The translations under genes were made by a program, and so were the position numbers. Positions 1 to 6,464 of a stretch of 9,309 nt of DNA are shown one piece after another. Location of the stretch: contig JBMNNN010000074.1 in the NCBI GenBank assembly GCA_050942555.1, positions 1 to 9,309 on the forward strand, in the 5' to 3' direction. Each line of letters begins with the position of its first letter. Position 1 is the first letter of the stretch. The notes beneath the pieces were generated by a model that was not told where the DNA came from, did no database searches, and saw only the letters and a list, made by a program, of their open reading frames with translations. The DNA comes from JAAYXU01 sp050942555. GTDB lineage: Bacteria > Bacillota > Clostridia > Christensenellales > UMGS416.

Positions 1-378
1 GTAGGTTCCCGCGTTGGTTACGTCCAGCATCTGGTTGAGAAGCGTTTTCATCTTCAGATCGTCCTCTATGCGCAGCACCTCGGGAAGGCCGGATATGAAG
101 GCCGGATCCGACAGCAGGAAATGAAACCAGTAGAACGACGTATCGCCCTGGCTGATCTTGTAGCCGCCGTGGAGTATACCCGGATAGATGATGATCGCGT
201 CGCCCTCACAGAGCACGTGTCTTTCTCCATTGTAGTGGAGGTAGACTTCTCCCTTTGTCACAAAGAGCAACTCGTAGGAATCGATCGTGCGCTCCGGGTG
301 GCTCCAGTCGCTGCCCAGGAACATGCCCGACGAAACATAGCTGATGGTAAAATCCGATTGATCGTGAATGGTAATCAA
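1..378 (-). CDS. AraC-family transcriptional regulator, N-terminal cupin part (3' end outside window)
   Basis: This is the first 126 codons of a probable sugar-responsive DNA-binding activator; the helix-turn-helix half lies beyond the window edge. The visible part reads as the AraC effector-binding cupin: a GMFLGSDWSHPERTIDSYEL stretch, then LLFVTKGEVYLHYNGE, CEGDAIIIYPGILHGGYK and TSFYWFHFLL. The G-D-x-I-x-x-x-P-x-x-x-H and FYWFHF patterns are typical of this family. The frame is closed by TGA just upstream. The first usable start is TTG at 378, with AAAGTGAG about 11 nt before it; the first in-frame ATG (GMFLG) lacks a ribosome site and would cut into the cupin. The gene diverges from a GH127 glycosidase, the usual arrangement for a local activator of that gene (inference). 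The family call is firm; the exact start and the effector are not known. Confidence 0.85.
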   Translation of the reverse strand, partial: MITIHDQSDFTISYVSSGMFLGSDWSHPERTIDSYELLFVTKGEVYLHYNGERHVLCEGDAIIIYPGILHGGYKISQGDTSFYWFHFLLSDPAFISGLPEVLRIEDDLKMKTLLNQMLDVTNAGTY

Positions 379-397
379 GGTCTGATTTTCTCACTTT

Positions 398-415
398 ATA
401 TCCGGTCTTGGATAT
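398..415. promoter_or_regulatory. Inverted repeat, candidate operator in the divergent intergenic region
   Basis: ATATCC (398-403) and GGATAT (410-415) form a perfect 6-bp inverted repeat with a 6-nt centre. It touches the proposed -35 box of the GH127 promoter, where an AraC-type activator could act. AraC proteins more often bind direct repeats, so this is only a candidate site. Confidence 0.3.
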
Positions 416-442
416 TGCGCCGCATCGTACACCCGCTATAAT
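415..442 (+). promoter_or_regulatory. Candidate sigma-A promoter for the GH127 gene
   Basis: TTGCGC (415-420), a 16-nt spacer and a perfect TATAAT (437-442) lie about 47 nt before the ATG at 489. The poor -35 box would fit a promoter that needs an activator, such as the divergent AraC protein (inference). Confidence 0.5.
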
Positions 443-468
443 TATAAATAAACAACGAAATAAAACAA
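441..468 (-). promoter_or_regulatory. Candidate sigma-A promoter for the AraC gene
   Basis: On the minus strand TTGTTT (468-463) is followed after 16 nt by TATAAT (446-441), about 63 nt before the TTG start. The -35 box is only a partial match. The -10 box overlaps the -10 box of the divergent glycosidase promoter within the self-complementary TATAATTATA at 437-446. Confidence 0.45.
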
Positions 469-488
469 GGGATCATAAGGAGTTTCAG

Positions 489-2354
489 ATGAAAAACATA
501 CAACCGGTACCGTATACCGATGTGTCGATTAAAAAAGGGTTCTGGTTCGAGCGCCAGAGCGTCAACGCGTCCTCCTCGCTTCGTACGATTCACGAGCAGT
601 TCACGCTGTCGGGCCGGTTTGGCGCGCTCCGCTTTGACTGGAAGGAGGGACAGCCGGGCAAGCCCCATCAGTTCTGGGATTCCGATATCGCCAAATGGAT
701 CGAGGCCGCCTGCTATGTGTACCACGCCACCAGAGACGAGCAGCTTATGAATGAGGTCGAGGGTATGATCGATCTCATCCTGCGCAACCAGGATCCCTCC
801 GGTTACTTTAATATCTGGTTTACGGTGGTGGCTCCCGACAAGCGCTGGAAACACCGGATCGATCACGAGCTTTACTGCGCGGGCCATCTCATCGAGGCGG
901 CCGTCGCGCACTACAGCGTGACCGGTCGGGACCGGTTCCTGCGCGGCATGTGCCGCTTCGCGGATCATATCGAGCAGGTATTCGTGACGGATCGCTCGGC
1001 CGCGTTCATAACGCCGGGCCATGAGGAGATCGAGCTGGCGCTGGTCCGGCTCTACGGGGTGACCGGCGAGCGGCGCTACCTGGAGCTTTCCAGGTTTTTT
1101 ATCGACAACCGGAGCAAGGACAGGCCTGAGCATTTCAACAGCTGGGCCAACGCGTATTATGCGCAGGATCACCTGCCCGTCCGCGAGCAGTTCACCGCCG
1201 AAGGACATGCCGTGCGCGCGACGTATCTGTTTTCCGCGATGGCCGACCTCGCCCGCGAGTACCGGGACGAATCGCTTTTTACCGCATGCGGCCGACTTTT
1301 TGATGATATTATTAACCGCAAAATGTACATTACGGGCGGCATCGGCTCCTCTGCGAGCGGCGAATCGTTCACGCTGCCGTACGATCTGCCGAATCTGACC
1401 GCCTATTCCGAGAGCTGCGCCGCCGTGGGCCTGGCGTTTTTCGCGCAGCGGATGCTGACCCTCGAGCCCGACGCGCGGTATTCCGACACGCTCGAGCGGG
1501 TCTTATACAATAGCCTTTTGTCCAGCGTGTCGCTGGACGGAGGTGCATTTTTCTATGAAAACCCGCTGGAAATTGATCCTGTACTCCTGGAGCGCGACAA
1601 ATCGATCGTCGAGGGTAAGCCGCGCCTGCCGCTTGCCCAGCGCGAGAAGATGTTCTGGTGCTCGTGCTGCCCGCCCAATATCGCCCGGTTCATCGCGTCT
1701 GTGGGCGGGTCTGTGTACGGGAAGGACGATGAGCGCGTATATGTGCACCAATACATGGACAGCGAAGCGGCCTTTTCCGTATCGGGAAATACCGTTTCTA
1801 TCGCGCAGGAGACCGATTATCCGCGGGATGGGCGCATTCGTATGACGGTCCGCGGCCTGTCTGGACGCGGTATCGCGCTGAGAATACCGGGCTGGTGCGA
1901 CCGCTTCACGCTGCGTCTCAATGGCGCGGAGGTGCCGGCGCGCATCGACCGCGGATATGCGTATCTCGACCTCGTCGAGGATACCGCCGCCATCGACCTT
2001 ACGCTTGCCATGCATCCCCGGCTGTACGAGGCCTCGCCCCATGTCCATGAGGACGCGGGACGGGTGGTTGTCCAGCGCGGCCCGGTCGTGTACTGTCTGG
2101 AAGCGATAGATAACGGGCCGGATCTCAGGGACATCGCGCTTGATGCCGATGGTTCCTTCGAGCTGGACAGCGATCCATTGTTCCCGGTACCGGTCCTACG
2201 CGGGAGCGGTATGCGCCGGGACGCCTCGGAGTTTGACACGCTCTACCGGCCTGTCGGCGCGCGGCGCATCAGGCAGAGCCTGAAGTTCATTCCCTATTTC
2301 GGATTTGCAAACCGGGGCGTCACCGAAATGCTTGTCTGGGTCCGGAAATGCTAA
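489..2354 (+). CDS. GH127 (DUF1680) beta-L-arabinofuranosidase-type glycoside hydrolase
   Basis: A 621-aa cytoplasmic glycosidase with no signal peptide, close to the usual length of the family. Members release L-arabinofuranose from arabino-oligosaccharides with a zinc-bound cysteine nucleophile. The alpha-barrel part (about 1-420) carries DHELYCAGH (from D125), GHEEIE (H178), AEGHAVRA (H240), GES (E292), ESC (E308, C310) and CSCCPPN (C393, C394). The spacings E292 to E308 (16) and H240 to E292 (52) equal those recalled for HypBA1 (H270, E322, E338). E308, C310, C393 and C394 are therefore the likely zinc ligands, C393 the nucleophile and E292 the acid/base. The C-terminal beta-sandwich ends in the usual FANRG...MLVWVRK. 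The ATG at 489 is chosen because AAGGAG lies 6 nt upstream; an in-frame ATG at 408 precedes the promoter. Exact substrate is open, since DUF1680 is broad. Confidence 0.93.
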   Translation: MKNIQPVPYTDVSIKKGFWFERQSVNASSSLRTIHEQFTLSGRFGALRFDWKEGQPGKPHQFWDSDIAKWIEAACYVYHATRDEQLMNEVEGMIDLILRNQDPSGYFNIWFTVVAPDKRWKHRIDHELYCAGHLIEAAVAHYSVTGRDRFLRGMCRFADHIEQVFVTDRSAAFITPGHEEIELALVRLYGVTGERRYLELSRFFIDNRSKDRPEHFNSWANAYYAQDHLPVREQFTAEGHAVRATYLFSAMADLAREYRDESLFTACGRLFDDIINRKMYITGGIGSSASGESFTLPYDLPNLTAYSESCAAVGLAFFAQRMLTLEPDARYSDTLERVLYNSLLSSVSLDGGAFFYENPLEIDPVLLERDKSIVEGKPRLPLAQREKMFWCSCCPPNIARFIASVGGSVYGKDDERVYVHQYMDSEAAFSVSGNTVSIAQETDYPRDGRIRMTVRGLSGRGIALRIPGWCDRFTLRLNGAEVPARIDRGYAYLDLVEDTAAIDLTLAMHPRLYEASPHVHEDAGRVVVQRGPVVYCLEAIDNGPDLRDIALDADGSFELDSDPLFPVPVLRGSGMRRDASEFDTLYRPVGARRIRQSLKFIPYFGFANRGVTEMLVWVRKC

Positions 2355-2356
2355 CG

Positions 2357-2477
2357 AGGGACTTGGGCAGCGGTTTCGCGCTCATGCCCGCAGCCTCGCC
2401 CATCAGCGAGGATCACTCGCCTTGTGATCGACTGTATGCAGATGATCGAGAGCGCGCTGCGGTATGGTCGGCGATAA
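2357..2477 (+). pseudogene. Remnant of a C-terminus resembling uroporphyrinogen-decarboxylase-fold (URO-D/MtaA-like) proteins
   Basis: The 120 bases after the GH127 stop encode a recognisable protein end in two frames. The frame from 2357 gives RDLGSGFALMPAASPISEDHSP. From 2424 the shifted frame gives VIDCMQMIESALRYGRR and a stop at 2475-2477. Read together they resemble the ending of URO-D-domain proteins (G-G-F-A-L-M-P-x-x-x-P-I, then about 20 residues to a final helix and Y-G). Loss of two bases near 2422 explains the frame change. There is no ribosome site or upstream body of the gene, so it is a dead 3' fragment. URO-D-like genes do occur in sugar loci of Bacillota, so a former operon partner of the glycosidase is plausible. 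The assignment rests on memory of the family, not on a search. Confidence 0.45.
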
Positions 2478-2491
2478 GGCGATCAAGAAGG

Positions 2492-2523
2492 AAGGCCGCC
2501 TGAGACGGGAAGGCGGCCTTTTT
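2492..2523 (+). terminator. Rho-independent terminator after the GH127 gene and remnant
   Basis: A perfect 10-bp stem, AAGGCCGCCT (2492-2501) with AGGCGGCCTT (2511-2520), encloses a 9-nt loop and runs into TTTTT (2519-2523). It lies just after the remnant stop, where the end of the former operon would be expected. Confidence 0.88.
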
Positions 2524-2588
2524 CGTATACCCTGATCTTTAATCCGGCATTTCCCCCATGTATCTCCCGCATGTGTCATCCAACCGTT

Positions 2589-2614
2589 TATTATTCCGAC
2601 AGCCCGGAATAATA
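2589..2614. promoter_or_regulatory. Perfect 10-bp inverted repeat upstream of the 228-aa gene, candidate operator
   Basis: Arms TATTATTCCG (2589-2598) and CGGAATAATA (2605-2614) are exact inverted copies around a 6-nt centre. There is no T-run, so it is not an intrinsic terminator. It sits about 50 nt before the TTG start of the next gene, where a dimeric repressor of TetR or similar type could bind. No convincing -35/-10 pair was found beside it. The bases between the terminator and this repeat (2524-2588) show nothing else recognisable. Confidence 0.4.
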
Positions 2615-2661
2615 GAGACGAATGACTCCCCGCAACGCCGGGGGCGGGAGGAGAGATCCCA

Positions 2662-3348
2662 TTGCGCAGCGAACCGTGCGCGTTGCCGTGTCCCGGCAGC
2701 GCCGTAGAGACGGCCGACCGGATGAACCTTTTTCTTTTCCATGGCATTCCGGTCCCGCCCATGGAAAAGCGGCTGCTGCTGCTCTTCCTCGATGAACTGC
2801 ACCGGGCGCCCTGCGCGTACCGGGGCCTTTTTGCATTCGCGGGCGGGGAATGGCCGATGATGCGTTTTTTTACCGGAGAAAGGGCGAAAGCGGGCGGCGC
2901 GGTGCAGCTCAGCCACGAGATCGCGGCGTGCCTTAAAAAAATTCAGCCCGCGGGGTCCCGGCCGCTGATACGGGAAATCGATATCGCGCTTTCCGCGCTG
3001 CTGTCGGAAGGGCTATCGGGCGACGCCGCGCTCCCCGCCAGCCGCGTCGCGCTGTGGAGAAACCTGTCGGCAGCGCCGTTTGCGGGACGGGAGCGCATAC
3101 TGCGCGAGGGCGTCGCCTGCTTGCGGGCCGACCGCGACGGAAAGGGCCGCTGGAACGGCTGGCCCTTCTACTATACGCTGCTGGCGCTTACCGAGATGCC
3201 GGTTGACATCGCGCAGGGCGAGATCGCGTATGCGCTGCCGTCCTGCCGCCGCGCCATCGCGCGCCTGCGCAGGCCCGGTACCGGACGGCGGCACGCTCTG
3301 CTGATGCGGGTTTTGGCCCAGTACAGCGACAAAGACGCTTCCGCGTAG
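2662..3348 (+). CDS. Hypothetical protein, 228 aa, family not recognised
   Basis: The reading frame is open for 228 codons in the same codon style as its neighbours. The TTG at 2662 has a strong ribosome site, GGAGGAGAG at 2647-2655, and no in-frame ATG downstream (2722, 2761) has one. No signal peptide or membrane span is evident; RLLLLFLDEL (residues 37-46) is a short amphipathic helix. The protein is rich in Ala, Leu and Arg and probably mostly helical. Its most distinctive part is RADRDGKGRWNGWPFYYTLL (about 151-170), reminiscent of helical-repeat proteins of the alpha/alpha-toroid sort, but this is a weak impression and no function is assigned. The gene ends in three in-frame stops (TAG TGA TAG, 3346-3354). 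It stands alone, converging on the argS unit with 24 nt between stops and no terminator there. Confidence 0.65.
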   Translation: MRSEPCALPCPGSAVETADRMNLFLFHGIPVPPMEKRLLLLFLDELHRAPCAYRGLFAFAGGEWPMMRFFTGERAKAGGAVQLSHEIAACLKKIQPAGSRPLIREIDIALSALLSEGLSGDAALPASRVALWRNLSAAPFAGRERILREGVACLRADRDGKGRWNGWPFYYTLLALTEMPVDIAQGEIAYALPSCRRAIARLRRPGTGRRHALLMRVLAQYSDKDASA

Positions 3349-3372
3349 TGATAGAGGAGCGGTTCTGTCCGG

Positions 3373-3474
3373 TTATTTCACTTCATCGTAGACCCGCACG
3401 AAATCCACGACGAACGCGTCGGGCAGCACCGCTTTTTTCAGCTTTTCGTCGGGCTGATCGCTCCGGCGGTAGCC
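3373..3474 (-). pseudogene. Remnant of the C-terminus of a GH16-like glycoside hydrolase
   Basis: The minus strand from 3474 to the TAA at 3373 encodes 33 residues that look like a protein end: GYRRSDQPDEKLKKAV followed by LPDAFVVDFVRVYDEVK. The P-D-x-F-V-V-D-[FY]-V-R-V-Y-D block is the typical last beta-strand of GH16 laminarinase/beta-glucanase-like proteins. The frame is closed immediately upstream by TAG (3477-3475), and no start or ribosome site exists. Only the tail of the gene survives. It overlaps the end of the TIM-barrel gene, which reads through it in another frame until TGA at 3385-3383. GH16 or a similar jelly-roll glycosidase is the best guess; other lectin-fold glycosidases end similarly. 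Confidence 0.55.
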
Positions 3475-4558
3475 CTAACAAAAGCTCTGGAAGGGACCCC
3501 ATGTGCTCTTTTCGCCAGCGAAAGAAGCCGCAGCCTACCGCGCCGCCACGACGGATCGCCGCGACGCATTCGTCCAGGCGATCGTCTTCGAGCTGTACGA
3601 TGGGCATCAGCGCGGCGCCTTCGGGAAGCCCCACGCGCGCCGCAGCGGTTTCGCTTTCCAGCACCTGGGGCGGGAACCCTTCCTTAAGGAGTTGGGCGGC
3701 GCTTTGCGCAGCAATCGGAATATCAGACAGCAGGCGCATGGCTGCCCGCGCCGTTTCAAATGAAATTCCCGAGCGGGCCGTAATCGCGCCCAGCAGCGCG
3801 GCCCATTCGTGGTCAAGGCAGGAGGGCCCATTCTTATGAGGGTAGCGGCGGTAGATCATGGGCGCTACGATATCGAGCCCGGAGACCGTCTCGGCGTCCT
3901 GCCCCACAAGCGCCCGCAGCGAAGGGGTGAACACAAACGCGCCCGCAGCCAGATCGGAGCGGCTCTCCCTGACGGCCGTCCGGAAGCGCGCGAAGTATTC
4001 ACCGATGCACCGTTTCCGAAAGCGGAGCCAGTCGGCCATCCCCGACAGGCATTGTTCCAATACACCTTCCCCGCGCTCGATGAACCGGATCATGGCCCGT
4101 ACCGCTTTTTCCATAGCGCCCGCGTCCATACCCATATCGCCGGCCTTGCGGACGCAGCGGGGACAAAAGCAGGTCCAGAATGCGTCGAAGCCCTCGGGAG
4201 AAGCGGGGGACGCGAACCGCGCGCCGTCCACGAATATGCCCCGCAGTCCGGGTTTTCCCGCAGCCCGGCAGGCCTGTTCCAGCCGGGACTCCGCCAGACC
4301 GGGATCGTTCGGGCATCCCGACGAAAACCATACGCGCGGAATGCCGTCTACGTCGTGCGCCAGGCTCGCCTCGTCGGCATCGCTTCGCAGGCCGAAGGCT
4401 CCAAAGCACAGATACGCGTCGAGACCATGCTGCTGCGCGGCCTCCAGCGCCGGCTCCGTCGCGGCGCTGAGCACCACGCCGCGAAATCCCCGGGCGGCAA
4501 GATCGGCCGCGCACGAGCCGGGATCGTCCGGGTCCATGCCGAACATATAATAGTACAA
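3383..4558 (-). CDS. Putative TIM-barrel glycoside-hydrolase-like protein with altered C-terminus
   Basis: A 391-aa cytoplasmic protein whose first 360 residues look like a TIM-barrel of the uncharacterised glycosidase-like sort. Hydrophobic strands alternate with helices: GFRGVVLSAAT (24-34), LDAYLCFGAFG (46-56), LRGIFVDGARFASP (105-118), DIVAPMIYRR (229-238), GAALMPIVQ (314-322) and VGCGFFRWRK (341-350). The strand ending in D111-G is followed by TCFCPRC (C130, C132, C135), a CxCxxC cluster seen in some hypothetical glycosyl-hydrolase families and possibly metal-binding. Asp111 is a candidate catalytic or ligand residue (inference). The start is TTG at 4558, 5 nt after the argS stop, with AAAGG about 11 nt upstream inside argS; translation is probably coupled. 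Residues 362-391 are highly basic (9 Arg, 3 Lys) and come from reading a GH16-like remnant out of frame, so the native end is lost. Substrate unknown. Confidence 0.72.
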   Translation of the reverse strand: MYYYMFGMDPDDPGSCAADLAARGFRGVVLSAATEPALEAAQQHGLDAYLCFGAFGLRSDADEASLAHDVDGIPRVWFSSGCPNDPGLAESRLEQACRAAGKPGLRGIFVDGARFASPASPEGFDAFWTCFCPRCVRKAGDMGMDAGAMEKAVRAMIRFIERGEGVLEQCLSGMADWLRFRKRCIGEYFARFRTAVRESRSDLAAGAFVFTPSLRALVGQDAETVSGLDIVAPMIYRRYPHKNGPSCLDHEWAALLGAITARSGISFETARAAMRLLSDIPIAAQSAAQLLKEGFPPQVLESETAAARVGLPEGAALMPIVQLEDDRLDECVAAIRRGGAVGCGFFRWRKEHMGSLPELLLGLPPERSARRKAEKSGAARRVRRGFRAGLR

Positions 4559-4563
4559 CGCTC

Positions 4564-6261
4564 TTACATCCTTTCGGGCGCTTCCACGCCGATGAGATGA
4601 AGGCCGGTGAACAGGCAGTGGCGCACCGCTTCCGCAAGGGCCAGCCGCGCGTGTGTTCCGGCCCGATCGTCGTCCAGTATGCGGTGGTCGAAATAGTACT
4701 TGTTGAATGCCTTCGAAAGCGCGACGATGTGCCGCGTCACCAGATAGGGCTCGTTGCGGCGGCAGGCCTCGGACACGGCGGCGGGAAAGGAAGCGACGAG
4801 CTTCAATACCGCCTGCGCCTCGTCGTTTATCAGATACCCCGGGTCGGGGGCGGCTGTCCGATAAAACCCAGCTGCCTTTTCAACCAGGCTGCAGCAGCGG
4901 GCATGCGTATACTGCACATACGGCGCGGTTTCGCCGTCGAAGTTTAGCGCGGCGTCGCGGTTGAACACGATATCCTTGATGCGGTTGTTTTTAAGCGCCG
5001 CAAAGACCACCGCGCCCACGCCCACCTGCCGGGCGACCGTGTCCGCGTCGGGCAGGTTGGGGTTTTTATCGGCGATGATGGCCCGCGCCTTTTCTATCGC
5101 GTCCTCAAATATCTCCTCCAGCCAGACGACACGTCCCTTTCGGGTCGACATCGCGCCCTCGGGCAGGCTGACCATGCCGTAGGCCACGTGCTCGAGCGTG
5201 TCGGCCCACGGGTAACCCATGAGCTCAATGACCTTGAAGAACTGCGCGAAATGGAGCGACTGGTGGCTGGCGACGACGTAAAGGCATCGGGCAAAATCGT
5301 ATGTGTCCTTGCGGTAGAGCGCGGCGGCGATGTCGCGCGTGGCGTAGAGGGTGGTGCCGTCGGACTTGAGAATGAGGCAGGGGGGCATGTCCCATGCCGA
5401 AAGATCGACGATGCGCGCGCCGTCGCTTTCCTCCAGAAGCCCCTTATCGGTGAGCTCGTTGATGACGCGGTCCATCTTATCGTTGTAGAAGCTTTCGCCC
5501 GCGTAGCTGTCGAAACGGATGCCCAGCAGGTCGTATATTTTGCCGATCTGCCTGAGCGTCAGCTCCTTGAACCAGTCAAAAAGGGCCGTCGCCTCGGGAT
5601 CGGCGTCCTCGATCCGCCGGAACAAGGCGCGCGCCTCGTCCACCAGCGAGGGATCGCGCTCGGCTTCGTCATGAAAGCGCACGTACAGCTCGGTAAGCGC
5701 GTGGATACCGCCCGCCTCGACGGTGTCCCGGTCGCCCCACCTGCGGAAGGCGACGATCAGCTTGCCAAACTGCGTGCCCCAGTCTCCCAGATGGTTGATC
5801 CCCACCGGCCGGTAGCCCATGAACGCATAAATCCGGTAGAGCGAGTGGCCGATCGCGGTCGTGGACAGGTGACCGATATGGAAGGGCTTTGCGATATTGA
5901 TGGACGAATAGTCGATGCACACCGTGCGTCCCGCGCCCTCGTCACTGCCCCCGTAGCGCGCCCCGGCCAACGCGACGGCTTCCAGCACCGACGCGGCAAG
6001 GCTCTTGCGGTCGATGAAGAAGTTCAGGTAACCCTTCACGTTCTCGACGCGCTCCAGCCATGCGGGAGGCGTGATTTTGTCCTTCAGCTCGGCAGCGATG
6101 ACGGGCGGGGCCTTGCGCAGAGTCCGGGCCAGCGTGAAGCAGGGGAGCGCGTAGTCGCCCATTGACGCCTCCTGCGGGACTTCGATGAGAGATTCGGCTT
6201 CGTCGGCCGGGATGCCGGCCGCGTCCGCAATGAGCGCCGCGACGCGCGCTTTATAATCCAT
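4564..6261 (-). CDS. argS: Arginyl-tRNA synthetase
   Basis: Class Ia synthetase that charges tRNA-Arg with arginine using ATP, in the cytosol. The 565-aa length is normal. The N-terminal tRNA D-loop-binding domain spans about 1-85 (VPQEASMGDYALPCF, VENVKGYLNFFID). The Rossmann catalytic core has the HIGH motif at 128-131 (AKPFHIGHLSTT), followed by NHLGDWGTQFGKL (156-168). ArgS has a variant of the KMSKS loop, seen here as MSTRKG (371-376). The DALR anticodon-binding domain begins near APYVQYTHARC (446-456) and the protein ends in the family-typical PERM. The ATG at 6261 has AAAAGGGGG about 7 nt upstream and a clear promoter. The leader is only about 20 nt, so T-box control is excluded here. 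A TIM-barrel gene follows after 5 nt. Confidence 0.98.
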   Translation of the reverse strand: MDYKARVAALIADAAGIPADEAESLIEVPQEASMGDYALPCFTLARTLRKAPPVIAAELKDKITPPAWLERVENVKGYLNFFIDRKSLAASVLEAVALAGARYGGSDEGAGRTVCIDYSSINIAKPFHIGHLSTTAIGHSLYRIYAFMGYRPVGINHLGDWGTQFGKLIVAFRRWGDRDTVEAGGIHALTELYVRFHDEAERDPSLVDEARALFRRIEDADPEATALFDWFKELTLRQIGKIYDLLGIRFDSYAGESFYNDKMDRVINELTDKGLLEESDGARIVDLSAWDMPPCLILKSDGTTLYATRDIAAALYRKDTYDFARCLYVVASHQSLHFAQFFKVIELMGYPWADTLEHVAYGMVSLPEGAMSTRKGRVVWLEEIFEDAIEKARAIIADKNPNLPDADTVARQVGVGAVVFAALKNNRIKDIVFNRDAALNFDGETAPYVQYTHARCCSLVEKAAGFYRTAAPDPGYLINDEAQAVLKLVASFPAAVSEACRRNEPYLVTRHIVALSKAFNKYYFDHRILDDDRAGTHARLALAEAVRHCLFTGLHLIGVEAPERM

Positions 6262-6287
6262 ACTGTTTCCCCCTTTTCTATTGGCCG

Positions 6288-6316
6288 ATTATAGCACGGG
6301 GGCATGGGAGCGTCAA
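6288..6316 (-). promoter_or_regulatory. Sigma-A promoter of argS
   Basis: On the minus strand TTGACG (6316-6311), a 17-nt spacer and a perfect TATAAT (6293-6288) precede argS. Transcription would start near 6281, leaving a leader of about 20 nt that contains only the ribosome site. No ArgR-like box was seen. Confidence 0.85.
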
Positions 6317-6394
6317 TGATCGGGCAGTCCCGGCTATATGCCTGTTTTGCTCTATTACCATATACGAAAGCCGCGCGGATGCAGGGCATACGGC

Positions 6395-6423
6395 TTGTGT
6401 AAAACACTGCCCGGGTCTATTCC
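6395..6423 (+). promoter_or_regulatory. Weak candidate promoter for the ZIP transporter gene
   Basis: TTGTGT (6395-6400), a 17-nt spacer and TATTCC (6418-6423) lie about 40 nt before the ATG at 6465. Both boxes are imperfect. No better pair was found between argS and this gene, and no Zur or MntR-type box was recognised. Confidence 0.25.
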
Positions 6424-6464
6424 GACGCGCGCGGCAATATGCTTTGGAGAAGGGAGGCGCGAGC

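Noticed and set aside
408..488. Longer N-terminus for the GH127 protein from the ATG at 408
   Set aside because: The extension would begin upstream of the -10 box at 437-442 and has no ribosome site, whereas the ATG at 489 has AAGGAG at 6 nt.
2348..2503. A 51-codon reading frame starting with ATG inside the GH127 stop (ATGCTAA overlap)
   Set aside because: It leaves the URO-D-like similarity half-way, runs into the terminator stem and lacks a ribosome site. It is better explained as part of a decayed gene.
3348..3839. Plus-strand reading frame of 163 codons beginning with GTG
   Set aside because: It is antisense to the TIM-barrel gene, has Arg/Ser/Pro-rich composition typical of shadow frames, and starts inside tandem stops.
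5188..6165. Plus-strand reading frame of 325 codons
   Set aside because: It lies entirely opposite argS, whose motifs and length are beyond doubt. High GC content makes long shadow frames common here.
6334..6365. TATATG / CATATA inverted repeat between argS and the ZIP gene as a metal-regulator box
   Set aside because: The arms are only 6 bp with a long centre, and the sequence does not fit Zur, Fur or MntR sites that I know.
6262..6464. T-box riboswitch upstream of argS
   Set aside because: The promoter leaves a leader of only about 20 nt, with no room for a specifier stem or antiterminator.
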